A stretch of DNA of 64,000 bases from Aurantiochytrium sp. KH105 (GCA_003116975.1 BGKB01000027.1:372001-436000); one strand, 5' to 3'; shown: positions 48,686-59,900, numbered from the stretch's first letter. The notes: generated by a model from the sequence alone, not told the origin. Numbers and translations: made by a program.

Positions 48686-50140
48686 GGTGCTCGCGAGCAA
48701 TCCCGACTGCCCCGCTTCTGTTTGTCTCTCGCGCGCGGCCTCAGCCTGTGCTGTCGCAGTCTGTGATGCTGGCGGGACCCGGGCGTCAAGGCGTCAAGCG
48801 CTCTCAGGTCTCATCACCAATTCTTTACTACCCACCCTCTCGCTTCCTTTGTCCTGTCCTCACAGTCACGCGCGCACACCCTGCGTTCGATCGATCGTTC
48901 CCTCCTTCCTCTCGCTCATGCGTCCGCTGACGTCCTGGGAACGCTCCCGCGCACTACCTAAAAGTGCCAAAGCCACTGCCAGTGCCAGTGCCAGTGCCGG
49001 TGCAGAGCGCGCGTTTCCCTTTTCCATACCCCTCCAAGTGGAGCGCGCAGAAGCAAGCAGTGCAGCGGCTGCGGCAGGCAGTCTGCCGCAGCGACCGCGA
49101 CAGGAGTCTCGCGCTCGGACTCCGAGAGACGCCGAGAGTCGAGTCGAGTCGAGTCTCCATCATCGCGCTCACCGGATCTATTCGTCTCGAATCTGTGGGC
49201 CTCCTTCGCGCGTGCACGCGCTGCGCGGTCTCGCGGAGAGGCGCCGCCGAGGACGCGCGGGAAGGGGGGAGGAGGACGATTCGAGGCGGCGTGAGGCGAC
49301 GCGCTGAGGCGTGCCGCCTGTCGCGGCGGAGAGCCATGTCCGCTGCTTGTGCAGAGCTTCCGCCGCTGCTGCTAGAAGTCGCGGGGCGAATGATTGTCGG
49401 GGCCGCGGCGCAATCTCGGGCGAGCCGCGGACTCATGGCAGCAGCCAGCTGCAGCTCCCTCGGGCCCGGGTCTGCGCGTGGCGCCAGGATCGGCGCGGAG
49501 GCCGTCGAGGCGGGAGGGCGGGCACGGAGAAGCTCCCCGCGGCAGCGTTCGGCGCCGGCGCGAAGTAGAATCACGAGCAACGGCATCCCGGGCATGAATG
49601 AGAAAAGAGAAACTAGTGACGAGGGCCCTGCAGGCAAGACGAAGAAAGGTGCGTTTTTCCTGATTGACGACCGCGCTAGATTCGCGTGGCAAGAGCCCTC
49701 GCGGCCTGCCGCCAGCAGCAGCGGCAGACGCAGTCGCAGGTCGAGGCAGCCCCGAGGGTGTTTGCACGGCGTTTGTGCGATCTTTCTCTCGCTCGCTCGC
49801 TTGCCCGCGGATTTCTTCTCCAGCCTGCCGTGCCCGCTGGCTGCGTGTGCACTGAGGCGGAGATGGCAACTCGGCTCGAGGAGGAAAACCAAGCTGGGCG
49901 CGGCAGAAGGCGTAGTACGCAAGTAGGCCTGGGCCGGCCTGGGCAGTACAAAAGGGGGCTGCCATGACTGACTAGGTGACGAGGAGATCCAAGCTGGCAC
50001 GCGGCAGAGCAGCAGAGCCCTGTCGAGGTCGGGTCCCGGCGCGAGCGAGGCGAGGCGAGCGAGGAGCGAGCGACAGGCGGGAGCGAAGACGAGCGGAAGT
50101 GGACGGCGAGCTAGCGAGCGAGCGAGCGGTGTGCAAGAAG
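48686..50140. other. Divergent GC-rich intergenic region
   Basis: 1.45 kb between the myosin and UDP-sugar pyrophosphorylase starts. It includes a CCAGTG repeat at 48976-49000, a CGAGT run (49139-49156), one CAAGTG site in GC-rich context (49034) and a GCGA tract immediately before the pyrophosphorylase ATG (50111-50129). Long overlapping frames on both strands are compositional. No gene is supported. Confidence 0.5.
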
Positions 50141-51904
50141 ATGGACGTCGAGCGCGTGGACGAGTTGGGCCAGGGCCACCTTCTGGAGGAGTTCGAGGGC
50201 GAGGCGCGCGAGGCGCTGCTCGAGCAGCTCGCGCAGCTGGACAAACAGTACCCCGGCGGCCTCGAGGCGTACGTGGACAACGCGCAGACCCTGCTGGCGG
50301 CGTCCAAGGCTGGCGACAACCCATACGATGGGTACGTTCCGGCGGTGCCGCTTGGTGAGCGTTTGCAAACGGCAACCTCGCAGTTTGACGAGTGCGAAGA
50401 GCTCGGCATGAAGAACGTGGGCAAGACCGGATTCGTCCTGGTAGCCGGCGGTCTCGGTGAGCGTCTCGGGTACAATGGAATCAAGGTAGCCCTCCCGCAT
50501 GAGATCATCACGGGCAAGTGCTTTCTGGAGGTGTACTGCGCATCTATCCTCGCTTTGCAGGAGCGCGCCCGCAGCTTGAGCGGCGATTCGAGCCTGGAGA
50601 TCCCCTTGGCCATCATGACGAGTGGCGACACACACGAGAAAACTGTCGAGCTCCTGCACAAGCACGGTAACTTTGGCATGGCGGCAGGCCAGATCACGCT
50701 CATGAAGCAGGAAAAGGTCCCGGCCATTGTTGACAACGAGGGCCACTTTGCGCAGGAGGACGATGGTCTCGTCGCCACCAAGCCCCACGGTCACGGCGAC
50801 GTGCATTCGCTCCTGCACAGCACCGGCACCTTGGATGACTGGAAGGAAAGGGGTATTGAGTGGGTGGTCTTTTTCCAGGACACCAACGGCATTGTCTTTC
50901 GTGCTCTGCCCTCGGCGATTGGCGTCTCGGCCATGCATAACTTTGATGTCAACAGTCTCACGGTCCCGCGGCGACCGGGTGAGGCCGTAGGTGGCATTTG
51001 CCAGCTCGATAATGAGGAAACGGGCAAGAGCCTGACGATCAATGTCGAGTACAACCAGCTCGATCCCCTGTTGCGCGCGACGACGAGTCCGGAAGGTGAC
51101 GTCGCCGACGAAACGGGTTATTCGCCGTATCCGGGCAACATCAATGTGCTCATCTTCCGCTGCGAGAGCTACCATCGCGTGCTGTCCGAGACGGGCGGCG
51201 CCATCCCTGAATTCGTCAACCCCAAGTATGCCGATGAGGAGAAGACCAAGTTCAAGAAACCGACCCGACTGGAGTGCATGATGCAGGACTACCCGAAGCT
51301 TCTTGCCGACGATCCTGACGCAAAGGTTGGTTTTACGCAGATGGAGCGCTCGATTTGCTTTTCTGCCGTCAAGAACAACCCGGCTGATGCGCTTGGCAAG
51401 CTCAAGAGCTCAGGGTTTGCGGAATCCGCCTCGTCGGGCGAGTCTGACGTTTACGCCGTGGGAAGGTTGCTGCTCGCGATGGCAGGTGTGCAAATCAAGA
51501 CCGCTGATATCCCGAGCACCACTTTTCTTGGTCTTCCCTTTCCACTCGGCGCCAAGGTCGTCCTCTGCCCTTCTTTTGGTACCACGGTCAAGGAGATCCG
51601 CGAGCGTTTTGTTTCGCCAGAGAACGTCAAGATTTCGGAGCGTTCTTCCCTTGTCTTGGACGGCGACATCTTCATCGAGAACCTTGACCTCGACGGCGAC
51701 CTCCGCGTCATTGCGGCGCCGGGCGCCAAGATCCACATCAAGAACCTAACTGTGCGCAACGAGGGCGTCACGTTTACTGAGGTGGACGCCGATGACATGT
51801 CCGTCGACGAGATTTACCGCATTCGCGGCTACGTCAAGGAGGAGTCCGAAACCATGGTCATTCAGCAGTCCGAGCCGGGCGAGACTGTCATTGACCGCAA
51901 GTAA
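50141..51904 (+). CDS. USP: UDP-sugar pyrophosphorylase
   Basis: 587 residues from the ATG at 50141; the frame runs upstream to 49976 only from a GTG and through an Arg-rich leader. The enzyme converts sugar-1-phosphates plus UTP to UDP-sugars with broad specificity (glucose, galactose, xylose, glucuronate), supplying glycan synthesis. Key blocks: the nucleotide-binding loop LVAGGLGERLGYNGIK (about 100-115), PLAIMTSGDTHEKT, KPHGHGDVHSLL, VVFFQDTNG and GYSPYPGNINVLIF, followed by the USP-specific PTRLECMMQDYPKLL. A left-handed beta-helix-like C-terminus (LVLDGDIFIENLDLDGDLRV) ends the protein. The length is close to plant USP (about 600). A tetranucleotide GCGA tract sits directly upstream of the start. 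Confidence 0.94.
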   Translation: MDVERVDELGQGHLLEEFEGEAREALLEQLAQLDKQYPGGLEAYVDNAQTLLAASKAGDNPYDGYVPAVPLGERLQTATSQFDECEELGMKNVGKTGFVLVAGGLGERLGYNGIKVALPHEIITGKCFLEVYCASILALQERARSLSGDSSLEIPLAIMTSGDTHEKTVELLHKHGNFGMAAGQITLMKQEKVPAIVDNEGHFAQEDDGLVATKPHGHGDVHSLLHSTGTLDDWKERGIEWVVFFQDTNGIVFRALPSAIGVSAMHNFDVNSLTVPRRPGEAVGGICQLDNEETGKSLTINVEYNQLDPLLRATTSPEGDVADETGYSPYPGNINVLIFRCESYHRVLSETGGAIPEFVNPKYADEEKTKFKKPTRLECMMQDYPKLLADDPDAKVGFTQMERSICFSAVKNNPADALGKLKSSGFAESASSGESDVYAVGRLLLAMAGVQIKTADIPSTTFLGLPFPLGAKVVLCPSFGTTVKEIRERFVSPENVKISERSSLVLDGDIFIENLDLDGDLRVIAAPGAKIHIKNLTVRNEGVTFTEVDADDMSVDEIYRIRGYVKEESETMVIQQSEPGETVIDRK

Positions 51905-52437
51905 GAGCCCTCCGACCCTCCGACCGACGGGCACCGCGTTTTGAAGTTGCATTATTTCGCACTTTGTCAACGAACGCCCTTGCACACAAAGCAAGAACGA
52001 GTGACGTGGCTTCCTCTCCTGCGCACATCGTTCGAATTTCCATACTTCAAAAGAATAATAGACGATTTTTTTTCTGTCTTCCCTCTGCTGGCTGGCATTC
52101 GGCTTCCTCGATTTTCCCTGGTTACGACCGTGGTCGGAAGGCTGCCTCCTTTTCGTTGTCGTTATACATTGTTCTATCAAATGTTGGTCTTAGATCGCAC
52201 GAGCCAGATTATCTGACGAGAAACAGCGGAGAAGGGAATTTATTTGGATTTCACACAAAAAAGAGAACAAGTTTATATTTATTCCTTGCTACGACTTGGC
52301 GCATACGATTTATTTCTTTGTCTTCTTTCTAAAATCAATCGTCTATCTAGTTGTTGATTTCAGAGTGCACGAGGCAAACAAGCGACAGACAGAGAGAGAA
52401 AGGGCGAGCAAAAACAATTGGAAGCCTTGTTCAATGG
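51905..52437. other. Convergent 3' spacer
   Basis: 533 bp between the stops of USP and the hydroxylase gene. Relatively AT-rich, with a T run at 52066-52073. Expected to be 3' UTRs; nothing else seen. Confidence 0.5.
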
Positions 52438-53453
52438 TCAGTTGACCTTCTTCTCCTCGGCAGGCTTGTGCGAGGCCCGGAAGGTGCCGTACGCCTTGTC
52501 GAAAAGCATGATGTACTGGCCATAGTTGCACGTAGGAATACAGTGATGCAAGTCGTGCGCCTTGGTGTCAAAGAAGTGGGGGATCTCGAGGTCCATGCGC
52601 GTGTGGTTCAACGAGGCCATCACACCTCCCACGAGCACGAAAATTGGGATCGAAATCACGTGCGGCGTGAAAATTTGAGCTACAACGGCCACGGCCACGA
52701 GGTGAAGGTACTCGCCGAGTACAAACTCAATCGGGTGCGTGTTGGATGCGTCGGTGTTGCCGCGCGAAGGGGCGGCCTCTGCGTGAACGAACAGCAAATC
52801 AAAGTTTCAAAGCAAAAAGTCAGTAAGCTGTATTCGAAACGAACGGAACCAAAACCAAAACCAACACCAAAGTTAGAATCGCAACCAGGCATTGAACCGG
52901 ATCCAGACAATAAAGTAAGCCCAAACCCAAACCAAGATCCGAATCCAGACCAAGTCCATGCAGTTTGATGTTGTCATCTCCGATGTTGCCCATCATTCAG
53001 TCATTACTTACGTCGGTGATGGTGCTTGTGCACCCACGGGTAGACTGCCCGGACGTGCAAGAAGGCATGGAAAGGCACGTAAAAGAGATCGTAGACAATG
53101 TAGTAAGCGACGACAGCACCAAGCGTGTTGAGGAGACCAATGTCCTCGACTTTCCAGGTAATGTCGCCCGAGGAGAAGGCATACCAGAACATGTGATAGG
53201 TCATGAGCGGCACGCTCAGCCGGTTAAAGTAAACGAACGCCCAGTCCTTCCAGCCGAGCACCTCGAGACTCTTGCCCGAGTACGGGATTCGCTTGCTCGT
53301 CGCGCGGTCAAAGGCCTCGAGCACGAAGAAGAGCAGCTCCTGCCCGATGACGACGACCGCCCAGAATGCCGCGAGCTCGCCCCAGGACCATCGTGCCCAG
53401 TCGGCCTCGAGCTCGAGGTCGCCCACGCGCAGGGTCGTGTCCGTCGCGTTCAT
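52438..53453 (-). CDS. Fatty acid hydroxylase / sterol desaturase family membrane protein
   Basis: Two exons, 53012-53453 and 52438-52778, with a 233-bp intron (donor GTAAGT, acceptor TTCACGCAG). Joining gives HKHHHRQAAPSRGNTDASN, as expected for the family, and a 260-residue product. These ER enzymes use a di-iron centre to hydroxylate or desaturate sterols, sphingoid bases or alkanes. The His clusters are present: HAFLH, HKHHH and HDLHH, with an additional H in NTHPIEF. Hydrophobic segments include LAAFWAVVVIGQELLFFVL, TLGAVVAYYIVYDLFYV and LVAVAVVAQIFTPHV, then ISIPIFVLVGG. The ending GTFRASHKPAEEKKVN has a Lys-rich tail that could be an ER-retention signal. Substrate cannot be decided; plant sphingoid-base hydroxylases and C4-methyl sterol oxidases are related. 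The intron is unusual for CCAAA/CCAGA-like runs on the plus strand. Confidence 0.85.
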
Positions 53454-54210
53454 CCTGCTCGCCTGCGCGCCTGCCTCTCCGCCTGCCTGCCTCCGCGCTG
53501 CCCGCCTCTCCGCCTGCCTCCCTCCGAGTTCCGGCTCTGCTCGCGGAGGCGTCCGGGCCCTCCGAGCTCGCGCGAGCCGCCGATGATGCGGCGCTGTCTC
53601 CCTCTCCCTCCCGTCCCGTGCTGCCAGCGTGTTGCCTGCCGTACGTAGGCAGTAAATGCAGGGCGGAGTGTGTGGGATGCCTGCGTTGCATGCGCGCGAT
53701 GATGCCGCGGACGGCTTGTCAGACAGTGTGAGTGAAGTGACACACGGCGACTCGTGTGCGCCGCCGCTGCTAGCGCAAACATCGAGTGCCGCCGCAACTG
53801 ACGCTGACACTGCTGCGGCGACCGTCATCTTCCCGAAGCAAGCAAGTTGTTGTTGGCAAAAGGAAGAATACGCACGGAGCGCGAGGAGGAGCGCGGGATG
53901 GAGTAGCGTGGAGGACCCGGAGGTCGAGGCTGCTACGGACAATGTAGCTGCAGCGGCTGCGGCTGGCAGCTGCCACTTCTGATGGATAGATTGTGCGAGC
54001 GAGGCTGCGTCGGAGATTACGGCAGACAGCCAAGCCGGCCATGGCGACCATGGCTGACGAGAATCGTGTTGTGTTGCCATCAGCCAGCCAGCCAGCCAGG
54101 CAAAAGATGAACATTGCTTAGATTAACCCGCGTTATACTAACGGCGGCTGCGGACGCTGCCTGGATAGCTGGCACTCGCTAGCTAGCTGGCTTTGCGAGC
54201 GGCCAGACTG
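53454..54210. other. Intergenic: hydroxylase upstream region and DMC1 3' flank
   Basis: 757 bp. The first 150 bp hold CCTGCCT/CCGCCTG-rich repeats; 54079-54098 has a CAGC-type short repeat and 54175-54191 a GCTA repeat. No gene seen. Confidence 0.45.
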
Positions 54211-55551
54211 CTAATCAGAATCAGCCAGACCACCCTCGGTAATAAGGAAACGCGCCTCGGCTTCGGGCATGTTGGGTGAGTCGACAAGCTTTGCCACACG
54301 TTCGTTGTCGCGGCCCTTGCGAAACATGAGACGCGTGTTCGAGGCATGAGCGACCACATGTCCACCAACGTGCTTCTTCGGGTCAGAGACGTACGTCATC
54401 CCGCCAGCAGGATCAGACATGACTCTGTGCGCGCATTTATCAATGATAAATACCTCAATGGGTCAGTGTGCTGTGCTTTCCGAGGGAAAAAAGACAAGAA
54501 AAGAAGAAATACGTCTCTTGTCGGACCTTGCTGTCGTTCACAAGCAACTTACTGGTTAGAATAGACGACAGCCAGGTTGTGCCGTTCCGCGAGCTTTTTC
54601 AGCAGGTTCAAGTGACGCCCAACGCGTTGCTGACGTTCCGAAAGCTCGCCGCGTCCTGAATAGTCGGTTCGCCACAGATTCATGAGCGAGTCAATGATGA
54701 GTAGCGAAAAGGCAGTGTCATCCTCATCGATCTTTGCTTCAATCTGGACAGGAACTTCTTCCTGCTGATCCGTCGTGAAGATACGTGCGTACATGATGTT
54801 GTCCAGCACGGTCTCAAAGTCAACGTCGAACCGCCTGCAGATCGGCTCGAGACGATCCGGCCGAAAGGCACCTGCAGTCGCGACGGCAATTTAAATTAAG
54901 TTAAGTTGAGGTGTCATGCAATTTCGTGTCAGCTCCGCGAACACCTGCTCTTCCCATCGATTAACATAACGTACCTTCTGTGTCCACGTAGACCACTTTG
55001 CCTGCATTTGTCCCGAGCTGAGCGACGACCGCGAGGGTCATCATCAACTGAGACTTGCCGGTTCTGAACTCTCCGTAAATCTCAGTCGTGCTGCTTGACT
55101 CGACGCCACCACCGAGGATAGCATCAAGTTCTTTCGACCCAGTTGAAATGTGGAATCGTCTTGCTTGGCTGCTCTGCACCTCGCTCGCAGATTGAAATCG
55201 TCCGCTGGCGCGGTATGAAACTGCGCTCGCGGCCTGGACCAAATTTGCGTACCGAGCATCTGTGATACCGCGAATGTTCAGAATGTCTTTTTTGGTGGCC
55301 ATTTGAAAACCTTCCACTGTACAAATCCCAGCAGCTTTCAGCTTCGAAAGGTCAGCAGCGTTGATGCCATGGTTTTGCAGTTCGTCTGTGAGAAAGGCGA
55401 GCCTCGTTCGTTAGAATGCATCGATTCACAATATTTCGCGTGTCTTCTCGCTCATGCCCTTACCGATTTTGTTGGCTGCCCGACTGCAGTTTTCCTCGTC
55501 CCCGGCCATCGCGGCGGCCTCCGCCATGTGAGCCTCGAGTTGCGCGGCCAT
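54211..55551 (-). CDS. DMC1: DMC1 meiotic recombinase
   Basis: Four exons: 55464-55551, 54975-55385, 54553-54871 and 54211-54424, with introns of 78, 103 and 128 bp. All junctions use GT-AG and keep frame, giving 343 residues, the usual DMC1 length. DMC1 forms filaments on single-stranded DNA and performs strand exchange between homologues in meiosis. The first junction yields [19 protein letters not shown] and then [12 protein letters not shown], which match DMC1 rather than RAD51. Walker A is GEFRTGKSQ, with Ser where most members have Thr. Walker B is [23 protein letters not shown] follows. The L2 region is [20 protein letters not shown]-terminal [13 protein letters not shown] and [19 protein letters not shown] close the protein. 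The upstream frame beyond 55551 has no ATG. Confidence 0.93.
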
Positions 55552-56149
55552 ACTCGTTTCAAATTTCACAAACGTGACAAAGCCAAACCTTGCGCAACCA
55601 GGACGAAGTCTGCAAACTTTTTCTCTGTGAGTGTGTGTAAGACTTGAATGGCTGACCAATGCAGCCGACGCCAACGAATGCGACTCGTGCGCGTAGCTCG
55701 CGCGCTCACGAAATGTCTTCAAGATTCAAATGCCGCGCCTCTCCGCTTCACGAAAACGTTTTCCGTTGTCGTGGAGGAAACGCACTTCCTCGCACGTTCA
55801 CAGCGAATCGGCAAATAAAGAATACCAGGCGTGATCCTCGCAATCTCCTTCGTCGTGAACTCTTTTGCGCAGTACTCGAGCGTCGTCGCGCAAAGGACGG
55901 TTCTTTCAATGATTTGAATTTCGGATTTGCTGTGATGATCGAGTTATTGCTTTTCAAAATAAATTCTAGGCGACGCTGAGCTGCGGAGCTTCTACTACTA
56001 CTACCATGCATAGGCACTGACTAAAACGAACGTTGATGGAGTGCAACGAGGCAGACGTGAAGGATTGAATTATCGGAGGAAGGGCAAGACAAGAAATTGG
56101 TGGAGCAAGAGTGTCCCAAATTACAGACGTCTTTGTTCGTGATATGTAC
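55552..56149. other. Intergenic spacer
   Basis: 598 bp between the DMC1 start and the stop of the tryptophan-repeat gene, both on the minus strand. Ordinary composition, no repeats or gene recognised. Confidence 0.45.
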
Positions 56150-59100
56150 TTATGCGTCCGCAGCATACATGTTGATCCCCTTTGGCTTGATGCTGAGACG
56201 CTTGCTCTGTGACTGGGTCTTGTTCGAGACGATCCGGCGCTGCACAGCGAGGCGAGCGTTGTCGTTGGCAGGATGCAAGAGAGGGAATTGCTTGCTGAGC
56301 CCTTGGAGAAAATCGTTCCAGTTTGCCAAGTTATGGATGCGTGCCTTGCGCAGGTTGCCTACCATTTCTGAGGTGGTAGATGCCAAAGCGGCGCGATCGA
56401 GGCTCTTCCTCCGCTCCGCAGCGCTCTCGTCCGGCTGAAAGAGATCCACGGCATGAAGGTCTCCCGACAAAACAAATGCCAAGATTGACTGCAAATTGCG
56501 CACCTCCATTTCCATCTCGCCTGCGTCTGGGCCCTGCTCGTCCTCTCGCTGCTGCTGCTTTTTGTTGGCGAGCTGCTTCAATTTCGATTGGGCCCACAAG
56601 GTGCGCAAAATAACATCCGCGTCGTGAGGGGTGACCCAGGTTACAGCTGCTGCCTCGAGGGTAGGTCGTTGTAGTGGTGGTGGTGGCGCATCTCGCAAGT
56701 CATCATCGTCGTCATCTTCATCGACCCGAGACGGTTTGGCCTCAGTTTCTGCGTCGTGGGAGGTCCCTGTCTCGGGTTCCCTGCCTTCACCCGCTTCGCC
56801 ATCGTCATTCTCGGCTTCGTCTTCTGGGGAACGAGCATCAGGGTCGCCAGGGATTTGCCATCCTCGCGACTCGATCCGCGGACGCGCCGAGAGCGGCTCC
56901 GCGCAAGTCTGCGATGGGTCATGACCACACTTGACACACGGTCCTGACCTTGCCGATGCCCCTGCAACTACTGCTCCTCCTCCTCCCCCAATACTGGAAC
57001 CACGTGATCCGCTTCCAGCAGTCGGCGAGGACGGCGCTGCGCCTGGATTGCTAGAAGATGATGGCGACGAGGGTCCGCCCGCACTCAGCATTTTGGACTT
57101 CTCGCCCGCTCGTCGAGCCACCGCACCAACGCCGCAGGCCTCGTCTTCCTTGGTCCGCATCTGCAAGAGACGTTTCGCCGTGCCAGGGTGAATCAAGCTC
57201 ATGGCATCGAAAAGGGCTTGAACACGAACGACTTCCTCCTCAAGCTGCTGCTGCGCGAACTTGCTTCGAATAAGTTCTTCCTTACGGTCGGCAATGTTTA
57301 ATTGAAGGTTCTCAGCACGGTCCTTTTCATTTTGCAAGGCGGTCTCAAGTTCCGCAATGGCTTCCTTTTGCTGATCACTGTTCACCTCCATGGCAAGAAG
57401 CATTTTTTTTTGCGTGTCAAGAGCTTTGAAGAGGTCTCCGCGCGTGTGCAGACCGCCAATTTTGCCAAAGATCGCTTTGTGTTTCCACACACGAAAGAAT
57501 TGCGACTGCAAAAGACGCTTCTTGCGTCGCTTGAAAGCTGAGAGCAAGACAGCTTGGGCCTCGCGCACCTTGCGCGCTCGCTTCGTGTAAACGTACCAAG
57601 CGCGAAAGGGAAGTTGGCGCCTTCGGTAACTAAGGTCGCGCCATTCGTCCACACAGATACGCTTGACTTGCAACTGGAAGCGCGCACGTGTTCGCCAGGC
57701 CGCAAAGACCGCCGCTACTTCACGAGTGAGCACGGCGCGCTGCCGATCTCGGATTTGTCGATTCTGCCGCGTAACGAAGTGCCATGCCTGCGTGTACTTT
57801 CGAAGAATGAGACGACGGGCAAAGTTCTCGATGACGCGCTCATTATGCTCCACGTCAAAGCGAACGGGGTCCCACACGTAAGCGACCTTGGCTTCGCTCT
57901 GACGAATATGCACGTATTCCTGCCATGCCCGAAAAAATCCCGGAAATCGTCTGACCAAAAAGAAGCGATCGGCGCGCTTCTTGAGTTGGTTTAGGTCAAA
58001 GCAAAGCTCTTCCGACCACGTCTTGAAACAAATACGCTTTGTGTGAAACGCACGTCGCTTGATAATGTAATCACTGGCCTCGTCACTCAGAAACTTGAGC
58101 ACATCGGCGCGGCGGATGGCACGTTTGGCATCAGACGCCTCCATGTGGGCAACGGCTTTGGCGTAGCGTTCCTTGTATGCAGCTTCTACGGCTTTGCGAG
58201 AGCGAGTTCCCACGGCTAGACTGAGCCAAGCCTCCATACAGACACGCAGCAAGTTGAGCTCGATTGATTGTTGCAGATCCTCGGCAGCTTGCAAAACGCG
58301 AGACCTCTCGACCCGCGTCGAAATAATGTAAGCGTGCCAGGCGACAAGCGTGCTTTCCTTGGTTTGTTCCTGGCGTCGAACATCGAGCTCGCGCATGCGT
58401 GCAACAATCTTTCGCCTGCGCCGCATGTACTCGTTGACCTTGTCGCGTACGATCGAGGAACCCTGTCGACCGCGCCATCGCCGAAGTGCTTGAATCGCAC
58501 GTGCATAGCGTATTCGCTGCAGGTAGCCTCGCGCTGCAGCTGCAAGTCGAGTGGCCGCAGCCTGAATTTGTTCTTGACGCAAAATGGCCTCGTGCTCGGT
58601 CGTGCTGAGTGCCCGTTCGAGCCGATGAATGGTATCCTGGATGCCGTCCATAACCATGATCATTTCCTCCTTTTCTTCACTTCCTTCCTCGGCGGTGACG
58701 GGAAATTCTGGTTCTGCGCGCCCGGCTGTCGAGCCGTGAACAGCAGACGCGCATCGTTCGCTCTCAGGAGTCTGGTTGCAAAGAAGCGCGTTTCCTTGAG
58801 CATTCCGTGTTCGCGCTCGTGCTTGGGACATTTGCTGCAATTCGAGGTGATCGAGTCTCGAGAGTACTCCGAGAAGCTGAGATCTGAGGTCTTCGACAGA
58901 GGTCTCTGGCGAAGAGGTCGCGATACTTCCCGTTGAGCCCCTGTCTCGCAAGGAAGTGGATCGGACGAGACGGTTGTTGGTCGAAAAGTCGGCAAGCTTG
59001 CCACCATGTTTGCTTCGAAGGCGATCCTCGCCATCGTCCAAGGCGCCAGCAACAGGGACGCTTCGTGGAAGCTCTCGTCTGCCTCTGAGCGCCTTCTGAG

Positions 59101-59386
59101 AGGTGGCGTCCCATTTTGGTCGATCGGCGAGCCGCTCCGCGTACTCGAGCTCCATGGGTGGCAGGAGATGGAGTTGACGTGGAGACTCTTTGTTGTTTTT
59201 GCATTTGCGCATGAGCACTACCTCTTCAAGGGTCTTGCAACTTGGATGGATAGTCGCTCCAGCGGCCGTGACAACTTGGTGCAGGTGCGTTGGTAGATGC
59301 AGATTCTTACGATGCGTTTGTCCACGCCAGCGAGCCGAAGCGCGCTCGTGGCTTCGTCGCCGTCCACCGAGTGGCGTTGTCTCCAT
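56150..59386 (-). CDS. SFI1-like tryptophan-repeat and coiled-coil protein, probably centrin- or calmodulin-binding
   Basis: 1078 residues from the ATG at 59386. An Arg-rich N-terminal region leads to an IQ-like motif (AAARGYLQRIRYARAIQALR). Between about residues 340 and 645 are at least nine short helices centred on an alanine/aromatic-Trp pair: TLVAWHAY, CMEAWLSL, CFKTWSEE, FFRAWQEY, YTQAWHFV, VFAAWRTR, CVDEWRDL, PFRAWYVY, FFRVWKHK. Each is followed by basic residues. This is the pattern of SFI1/centrin-binding repeats. A coiled coil follows (MEVNSDQQKEAIAELETAL), then a Ser/Gly/Pro-rich disordered segment and an acidic stretch, and finally a helical tail. Such proteins build centriole, basal-body or fibre structures. 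The role is inferred from repeats. Confidence 0.75.
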   Translation of the reverse strand: METTPLGGRRRSHERASARWRGQTHRKNLHLPTHLHQVVTAAGATIHPSCKTLEEVVLMRKCKNNKESPRQLHLLPPMELEYAERLADRPKWDATSQKALRGRRELPRSVPVAGALDDGEDRLRSKHGGKLADFSTNNRLVRSTSLRDRGSTGSIATSSPETSVEDLRSQLLGVLSRLDHLELQQMSQARARTRNAQGNALLCNQTPESERCASAVHGSTAGRAEPEFPVTAEEGSEEKEEMIMVMDGIQDTIHRLERALSTTEHEAILRQEQIQAAATRLAAAARGYLQRIRYARAIQALRRWRGRQGSSIVRDKVNEYMRRRRKIVARMRELDVRRQEQTKESTLVAWHAYIISTRVERSRVLQAAEDLQQSIELNLLRVCMEAWLSLAVGTRSRKAVEAAYKERYAKAVAHMEASDAKRAIRRADVLKFLSDEASDYIIKRRAFHTKRICFKTWSEELCFDLNQLKKRADRFFLVRRFPGFFRAWQEYVHIRQSEAKVAYVWDPVRFDVEHNERVIENFARRLILRKYTQAWHFVTRQNRQIRDRQRAVLTREVAAVFAAWRTRARFQLQVKRICVDEWRDLSYRRRQLPFRAWYVYTKRARKVREAQAVLLSAFKRRKKRLLQSQFFRVWKHKAIFGKIGGLHTRGDLFKALDTQKKMLLAMEVNSDQQKEAIAELETALQNEKDRAENLQLNIADRKEELIRSKFAQQQLEEEVVRVQALFDAMSLIHPGTAKRLLQMRTKEDEACGVGAVARRAGEKSKMLSAGGPSSPSSSSNPGAAPSSPTAGSGSRGSSIGGGGGAVVAGASARSGPCVKCGHDPSQTCAEPLSARPRIESRGWQIPGDPDARSPEDEAENDDGEAGEGREPETGTSHDAETEAKPSRVDEDDDDDDLRDAPPPPLQRPTLEAAAVTWVTPHDADVILRTLWAQSKLKQLANKKQQQREDEQGPDAGEMEMEVRNLQSILAFVLSGDLHAVDLFQPDESAAERRKSLDRAALASTTSEMVGNLRKARIHNLANWNDFLQGLSKQFPLLHPANDNARLAVQRRIVSNKTQSQSKRLSIKPKGINMYAADA

Positions 59387-59446
59387 CTTTGCCGTCTCCC
59401 TTTTCGATGACAATGCGCGTGCGGGTAGATTAGATTATGTCTCAGT

Positions 59447-59690
<244 letters not shown>

Positions 59691-59900
59691 GAGTTGATGA
59701 GAGACTGCCCTAAATGGAGAGTACGCACGCCGTGCACACGAGTGCGTGCTGGCTACGCGCTGGCTCCGCACGTACGAAAGCAAGCGCAGCTCTCGCTTGT
59801 CCACGCCAAATCGCGCCAGCAGCCAAGCCAGGCGGCCAGACAAAAAGAGCAATGCAAACCGAGCCACCGCCACTTCTGCCACTTCTGGCAGTTCGGCGGG

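Noticed and set aside
48954..50375. 473-residue minus-strand frame between myosin and USP
   Set aside because: It overlaps the USP start antisense and is Arg/Pro/Ser/Ala-rich from base composition.
52351..52968. Plus-strand frame with Pro/Asn/Lys-rich tail (PNPNQDPNPDQ)
   Set aside because: It crosses exon 2 and the intron of the minus-strand hydroxylase gene; the repeat-like part is intron sequence.
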